Source: Opisthorchis felineus (Eukaryota; Platyhelminthes; Trematoda; Opisthorchiida; Opisthorchiidae). Taken from it: DNA of 64,000 nt. Positions 57,601-64,000 of the stretch are shown here, piece after piece; position 1 is the first letter of the stretch, and the number at the start of each line of letters is the position of its first letter. Location of the stretch: positions 5,712-69,711 of the forward strand of contig SJOL01002009.1 in assembly GCA_004794785.1 (NCBI GenBank), given 5' to 3'. A program made the position numbers and the translations under genes. The notes beneath the pieces are model-generated. The model was not told where the DNA came from. It saw only the letters and a list, made by a program, of their open reading frames with translations, and did not search any database.

Positions 57601-59499
57601 GATTGCATAGTCTATTTCCTGTAATTACAATTTTCCTTGGAATAAACATCACAATGAAAATGGCTTGTATCTTTGGTCTTAATTCCAGAGTGAACATTAA
57701 CCCATATCATTGGCCGACCTCATTTTGTGCTCTTAGCCTTTTTTGATTTTGGCTTGATCGATAAGTTTGTACAATAACAGTTCCAGATGTAACGTACTGA
57801 ATAGAACATAGGACAAAGTGACGTAGGATTTCAGTATTTTCGGAGCTTCCACTTTTGGCAGTCGATTGTTTTATTGCAGTACACCTGCTTTTCTTACTCT
57901 GAAATTCCCGTGTATTGTGGGAATTACTTTATATATGATGACTACTTCACAGACGTGACCACGTTGCTATATTTGTACGTGTCACGCATATGCAAGTATC
58001 TGGAATTTTCACTCTGTTCAAAGTGAAAAACTTCATCATCGTGTAACACAACTGAAGACAACTGCCGGAGACGGTTCAAGTTAGCTGCCACACTTGAAAG
58101 GAAACGCTTCTGTCGATGGGACACTGCTGCCTTCAGGTTTTCCTTAGTGCATCACGTTTATCTCCAAAGCTGCATTTTTCTACTGGAACTTCTTTCTGAT
58201 GAACGTGCTTTTTAAGGTGTTGGTTTTAATAACACTAGCTCCACTTTTCGATGCGCTAGGCTTTTGTTAGCTGTGGAGATGCACTTCTGTGGGTGCCATC
58301 TTGCCGTCTAGTTCACATGGTGGGTGTCCTTAACCAAATGGGTTTGGCCTGGGCAGCTCACGAGTGTTTCGGACCATTAATTTTCTCTTCACACCAGCTG
58401 TTCCACCGGTCCAGTTGTCACCGCTGGATGTTGCAATTTTGGGTCACCAAATATGGTGAGGAACTGCCAGTGGGCTCTATTCCCCTGGGCATATACCGCG
58501 CAATTGGTGGCTGAGCACAGACCTCCTTTGGCATAACCTATATTGCGCAAGAATCCATCGGCATAACTCAAGATGACAGGCAAACTGAACAACGGATACG
58601 GATTCACTTGGCTACATGGAATGTTATTGTAGGGCTGTCCTGGCCGCATGTGGTAGCTGCTTATCGCCCTTGTCTGCTTTGAAGCTTCCACTTGTTGATG
58701 TTAACGTGTGGCGGCGATGATACTCCATCATATCGGTTCCATAGGGCATTGGACTTGCCACGGAAGTCGAGGACTCGGTTGCGTGGGTTGGGCGATTGAG
58801 ATCATTTTGGTGAGAGTGCTATGGTGGCGATTCCACATCCCCCCAACTACTTCGTGGTCTAAAGCGACGATGCAAACGACGAGGATGATCTCTCGAACGA
58901 AAGACGGTTGTCTGTTGCCTTTCTATGAGACCTGTTAGAGCCAAGGCTCTTCTCAGTGAAATAAAAAGGATTGTATGCTGGCCGTTGAAGATGTCTTCGC
59001 TCGAGATCAGTTTCTTCGTTCAAAGCAATGGCTCCCGATACCGCACCTTCCAGCCACTAACCCATGTAGATGATTGTGATGAGGGCCGCCAAATGGTGTG
59101 TTGAGGATTTCTTGTATACATTTGCGGGACCGATTACAAAATTCAGCTTCCAAACTAGACTTTTCTGTGGCCTCTTAACTGCTCTTGAATGCGTTTAGTC
59201 TCATTCAGCCGCACTGCCGGTTAGCTTTCAAGTAAATCAAAGAAAATACCATTTCCTAACGGACATGTGGTCGTCTCTAGTTTAGGTATACCTGAAGCGC
59301 TCGTCAGGCAACTGGGATGGTGCCTTCTAGATTGATGAGGTAACTACTGCAGACGGTGGTTTTTTGTATTCATTGTTTATGAATGCTGTGGAATCATACT
59401 GAACAACGAATGGAAATTTCGTAAACGTAACTTGTGGCTTGATATCGTTAGGTTTTTGTTTCCGGATTATTTCAAGTAGCCCTGTGCCACCAGGTCAAA
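57601..59499. other. No recognised gene
   Basis: Loose similarity of 57700-57870 to 3600-3760. No exon with paired splice sites recognised. Confidence 0.4.
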
Positions 59500-59790
59500 C
59501 AAGTACATTTGACTAGTTTTACGCAATGTACTACTCATAAGGTTGCTGAAAATTCTTCGACAGCCCACGACCGGTTTCGCCCTTTTTGGGGCTCATCAGG
59601 CAGGCGCAGTCCCCGAATTTTCGTCAACCTTATGTTCTACTTGAACCCAAATTGGACTGTTTTCAAGAAATACACTCATTTGCAAATCAATTTGGTTTTG
59701 CGAGAGACTCACCTGGAACCCAGCTGAATCTCTCGTTTGTGATGTTTCCATGCAACTGAATGTGCTGCACTAGGCCGCCTCATTTAACTA
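59500..59790. repeat. Foldback repeat family RX, one-armed copy
   Basis: It carries the family head (CAATGTACTACTCATAAGGT, TGCTGAAAATTCTTCGACAG) and one arm (TTTTGCGAGAGACTCACCTG ... GAATCTCTCGTTTGTGATGT). Its arm is inverted relative to the 21.4 kb copy and collinear with the left arm at 32.85 kb. Confidence 0.82.
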
Positions 59791-60542
59791 GTTTACGATT
59801 TGCATCATGCTTGAAAGCCCATCGATATTGCAAATCAGCATGTCGTTTGAGCGGGACGTGAAACCAGTGCTGTGATCCTCAATGGAAAAGAGTGCAACTG
59901 TATGAATTTTTGTGACTGTGAGGATGCTGTTCCCTTTCAGAAGTTCATAACACGGTTCTGAAGCCGGACGATGAGTACTAATCATCGCCCAAAACTACAC
60001 GACCAGTTTTGCTGTGATGGAGAATTCATCAAGTGTACGTAGTTCTCAGGTACTCAGTCCGAACGGGGGCCGCATCCGAAGTTTGAAATGAAATCCCACA
60101 CGAAAATCAACTTCCTTTTTCGTCACTATTACAGGCAACCTAACATATGTCACGTTCTTGTAAACGCAAACCTCATATTTTGAACGAATCATTCATTGCG
60201 TACTCAGGTTTTGTTGTAGTGAAACGCACTGCTATTGAGCCCTTTCCTTACCATATTTTTATGTGGAACAAAGTCTGTCTCAGAGTTCACTTGAACCGAG
60301 GATATCGGATTCGCGTGTGGGAAGGGTGAATCCACCGAATTCACCTGTCACCCACTATCGGTTTCGTCAATTCATCAAGAGGCGTAGCCTCCGAATTTCA
60401 TTAATTTCCTAAGCGAACTGTACGTACGTTGAACAAAAGCTTGATTAGGATTATTAGCTTTTCTATATTACTCTGTTTTATCCTCTTCCGGTCGCTCTCC
60501 GCTTCCCATTTTCGTTTCAGCCTCCGAATTTTTTGAAGGCTT
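59791..60542. other. No recognised gene; possible promoter region of the next exon
   Basis: No exon supported. An acceptor-like TTCGTTTCAG ends at 60530 just before the ATG-led exon. It opens a different frame (PPNFLKAYGTSHQ...) that stops after about 57 codons. Confidence 0.35.
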
Positions 60543-60899
60543 ATGGAACATCTCATCAGATTAACTTCCAAACACATCCCGATTCCACGCTCTTTTCACC
60601 TGACGTCGGCTTCTGTTTGTCGCCCACTTACACGGAATGTTCCCAGTATCACTGGTCTCTTTACCTTGTCGGCAGCTTCTGTGGGCCCATCTGACTCTCT
60701 CACGGGTTGTGTCGCCGAAAGGTATCACGAGTATTTTCCGGCTGGTTTCACCCTGGAGGCTCTTATTAAACATCTGCGCAATTGGTGGGACGGAGTGGGA
60801 CCAGAAATAAGTCCACAACCACCTAAAATCCCAGTGGATATTTCATCCTCATGGAAGCACCCTAAGCTGAGTGTAAACCATTCTCATATAGACTACGTT
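60543..60899 (+). CDS. ATG-led first exon, probable mitochondrial presequence
   Basis: ATG at 60543 with an in-frame stop shortly before it. It is open for exactly 119 codons to the strong donor GTT|GTGAGT (60900), phase 0. The first ~45 residues (starting MEHLIRLTSKHIPIPRSFHL) are rich in arginine, serine and threonine with very few acidic residues, as in mitochondrial targeting presequences. The remainder is soluble (AERYHEYFPAGFTLEALIKH, LRNWWDGVGPEISPQPPKIP). I recognise no family. Its phase-0 end is compatible with the ATAD1-like exon at 63104, but typical ATAD1 proteins have only about a dozen residues before that exon. It may instead belong to a separate gene with further exons outside what I can identify. 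Confidence 0.5.
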
Positions 60900-63103
60900 G
60901 TGAGTTCCAGCTGACACTATTTTGCAAAGGCTCATGTGTATTTTGTTTTGTGAACTGTAAGTTGAGTTTCACAGCCTGGTGCACAGCCACTTTAACCCGG
61001 CTTTCCGCTATCCAGGGCTTCATGAGGAGAATGGTGCTGGTTACCTCCGCACGCGACTGTTGACCTAAGCCTCATGCAGTTTACACTCATCCAACACCAC
61101 TGCTTCATCCAGGAATTCAAAACAGACAGCTTTTTACATGTCGACATTCCTGTCCTGTGGACAAAGCAGAACAGTTACTGTAGCTCAAGAGGATGTCTGT
61201 TCGAACAAGAATGCTGTAACTTCGAGACATTCAAGTCTAGATAGCCGAATCGGTCTAGTTTTGTTGTTCATAAAATTCACTTGTTCTTCCTACCACCACC
61301 GTAGATGTATCTGAAATGTGTGCTTGCATCGTACGGATGTGACCTCGACCTTGTTCTATTGTCATGCGAGACGTGGTCCGTCTTTCGTGTCCTTAAGGGT
61401 TGGATGCCCCACAAATATAAACGTACACACACACACGCAAACGGACTGGACAGGATCGGTTTATTGACAGGTTAAGTACTCCCCCTGCGCAGCTTGATTG
61501 CGTCTTGATCTAAGTTTGTCTGACGACAATCCAGTTTTACACTCCCGAAATGCGGAGTAATCAGTCATCCTTTTGTTGGTATTCCCCATTTTTCGTCATT
61601 TTTCTCTCCTTCGACTTTTTGTCGTCACTCTGCGTGCCGGTTTTCCTTATGCTCGGAAGTGGCGTGCATCATAGATGTATTTCGCTGCAAAGCACGCATG
61701 AGTAGATTGCAAGAACACAGCAAAGTCCCCACACTAGTATGCACTCACTACGTAATCATATGATGCATGCTGTAGCGTGTCACTCCAACCTAGGGGCTTG
61801 GGCTGGAGGACCATGTTAAGTAAGGGAGTTATCCACCAAGGCTACCGTGATTTGGACAGGAATATTAATTATCAATTGGTGTTGGCCTAATTTTTCTGAC
61901 CCTCCTTTATGATGTTTCCTTTATACCCGAACATTATAGTGAGAGTTTAACCCTTCAACAAGCAATCCAGAAATTGTGATCTAGCTAGCTGTGCGGAGCC
62001 ATACTGAATCCTGAGTGTCGGATGCAGGCTTGAATTCCATTTGTGGGTCGCACACTGCCAAACACTCTCTAGTCTATTCGTTATTTCATTATCCATGATC
62101 ATGTTGGTGCAACCGACAGATAAATATCCACTCACTACCCCAATATCAGGGGAAACAGACCGGTATATTGTCCGAGATATGAACAATACCAATTTGATGC
62201 GCAGTTCAAAACGGTCAAGTCGCACTTGTATTGGGAGGTGCATGGAACAGCACAGAAGGACACATGCTTTATTCATTGCCCGAAAGTCACAGTATACTGA
62301 CGGCAAGCAGAAGTGACTGAGTCTCCATATCTTTAAACAAAGCCTCATAGTAGTGTGGTACGTCGTACCGCGGAATGCTCCCAAGCAAGTGAGAACCCAA
62401 GATTAACTGCGTTGGATTGTCTTATAGTCTCCTTTCAAGCAAAGAATAGAGAACCTGGTATGGTGCAATTCTGTGATCGACCGAACTCCAGTGTTAATGA
62501 ACTATGTTACAGGTCAGCTAACTGCATGACCGGCCAACACACCCGACTTCATTTTTCGGATTGCCAGCTTCAACACACAGCTGAGTGTGAAGGCTCACTG
62601 TTGTAACTCTCACACCTGAGACACTCCAGGTACAAATGCCTTTTAGGTTAGATTCCGGAATTAAACTGTACGCTCCACGTTAGCGAACAAAGCGCACTCA
62701 CTATTACATTCTTGAGAGTGAGTTCCAAGGTATATTGTGCAGCATAACAGACAAATTCTACCGTGAAGGCGATAAATTTCATGTACCTTTCTGTACGTAA
62801 TGTCGTATTTTCCTCAGCTTTCTTGAATCCGATTGAACCGAGTAGAGTGTAACGTCTTACTGTACATGTGTATACACTGTACCGATTTACTTGAACATCC
62901 CACAAAACTTTTCTATATCTGAAACTTGAAAACAAAGGCCAGAATTCTGCCGGTAAATTCAGCGAAGTAGCATAGATTCTACGGAGATATAAATTTACTG
63001 GTGTAGGTAACACGTGATTCTTGTCGCACACCAGCTTAACTGATTTTCAGCTTTTTTGTATACGCTGCTTCTTATCACACTGTTTTCGCTATGTACCTTT
63101 CAG
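60900..63103. other. Intron or intergenic; CA microsatellite
   Basis: It contains a (CA)n tract at 61424-61436. A minus-strand open frame at 61947-62384 lacks recognisable motifs. No exon is supported. Confidence 0.4.
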
Positions 63104-63220
63104 AGGTTAATCCAGCTGCTGATTTCCCTGGTCGGTATTGGTCTGTCCCTAAAGCTGTTATTCTATGTGGTCGAGCAGATCAATCCGACTGCAAAAGAAA
63201 AGCGAATCGCCAGAAAACGG
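63104..63220 (+). CDS. ATAD1: N-terminal membrane-anchor exon of an ATAD1/Msp1-like AAA ATPase
   Basis: A 117-bp exon between the acceptor TGTACCTTTCAG (63103) and the donor CGG|GTGAGG (63221), 39 codons, phase 0 on both sides. The translation has a single helix (LIQLLISLVGIGLSLKLLFY) followed by VVEQINPTAKEKRIARKR. ATAD1 (yeast Msp1), the outer-mitochondrial and peroxisomal AAA ATPase that extracts mislocalised tail-anchored proteins, has a membrane helix followed by a D/N-P-T-(R/A)-K-x-K motif and a basic helix in the same spacing. This exon matches that. The start codon is in an upstream exon, perhaps 60543-60899, and the AAA domain must lie to the right of the window. Confidence 0.68.
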
Positions 63221-64000
63221 GTGAGGTATTCTATCTACCGTCAACTACCTAACCGCGTACCACAGCGTATACTTAAGCACACGTCCTTCAGATTGACCAT
63301 CGCAAAGTGTACTTTAGTTGTGTCCTTTAGTGGATGCATCAGGTGACTGCTTCGGCGATCTGGTGTTATGTCACCTGTTCTGCACACACACACACAGACG
63401 CGCAAGCAAACATACAAGTCATGAATCGAATAATCTATTTTAATTTCAGCGGAAGCCTTCAACTCTTCATTCAACCCTTTAATCACCAGCCGTCACTTCG
63501 GCAGTACACGTGAATCACCGCTCGCTACCTTTTGCTGAATGTGAATAGCGCTGTTCGAAGTTTAAAAAGCCTTAGATAGAGAAAAGCGCATGCATTTCCG
63601 ATTAGTTTTTTCTTTGCACGATCACTCACTCGTGAGACTGGTGTGCGAGCGGTACGCCAACGCATTAAGTCACACAGGGAATTCACTGTTTTCTCGATCC
63701 GTTTTTTGATTCACCAAGTTTGTGGGCCACATAAGACCGTTTGGTGCGGGAAAAATAGACAGTGTACGAAATCCCATTAAAGTAAAGTGATTCATTTCAT
63801 TCGTACGTAAATCTGTTTTTTGGACACAAGAGATGAAGCGTTTACGTTTACCTCTTATGCGTTAACAGCTAGTCATTTTTCGTCTCATTTTTTTCGGATT
63901 TCGTACACAGTTGGGTCATGTGGAATACCAAGGATATCTCATACCGCATGACTAAATCCAGCAGAAAAGTGATCTTACCACTAAATTAATGTTTTCGGAT
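63221..64000. other. Intron start of the ATAD1-like gene; CA microsatellite
   Basis: It contains a (CA)n tract at 63382-63396. No second exon is recognised before the window ends. Confidence 0.5.

Overview
This window reads as eukaryotic nuclear DNA from a flatworm, most likely a digenean trematode (liver- or lung-fluke type). No long uninterrupted genes are present. Coding signal occurs as short exons bounded by GT/AG splice sites, lying in introns and intergenic DNA full of decayed retroelements. The trematode assignment is inferred from the repeat mix: a tRNA-derived SINE whose copies begin like GAGATGGCTCAGTGGTTAGA, RTE/CR1-like non-LTR retrotransposons and a Penelope-like element. I could not search a database, so the species is not assigned.

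Layout. Bases 1-692 are the tail of a segment that recurs at 42374-43274; this first copy carries a broken, truncated exon. From 2.3 to 35 kb there are five scattered candidate exons on the plus strand (2286-2551, 12323-12528, 18096-18288, 28137-28473, 34723-34906). All but the fourth are mainly hydrophobic. They may belong to one or more large membrane-protein genes. The 34.7 kb exon weakly resembles the N-terminal membrane half of the zinc transporter SLC30A5. Between them lie SINEs, a Penelope-like element (9.1-11.0 kb), LINE fragments (5.6, 11.2, 13.2, 31.1 kb) and several unnamed dispersed repeat families.

The best gene model runs from an ATG at 39282 to a TAA at 54315-54317, with AATAAA at 54419. 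It encodes a polytopic membrane protein that I cannot place in a family. Exons at 39282, 43130, 45634, 51325, 53460 and 53784 join in compatible phase, although one or more exons between 45.7 and 51.3 kb may be missing or wrong. A LINE ends about 65 bp upstream of its ATG. One intron contains a perfect 541-bp-arm palindrome (49873-50954).

The right end holds an ATG-led exon with a mitochondrial-presequence look (60543-60899) and an exon matching the N-terminal membrane anchor of ATAD1/Msp1 (63104-63220). The rest of that gene lies beyond the window.

The most interesting signals are the giant palindrome, the duplicated exon block in which only one copy received a SINE (with a 9-bp target-site duplication), a family of small foldback repeats, and SINEs nested in other retroelements. 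All repeat boundaries are by-eye estimates.
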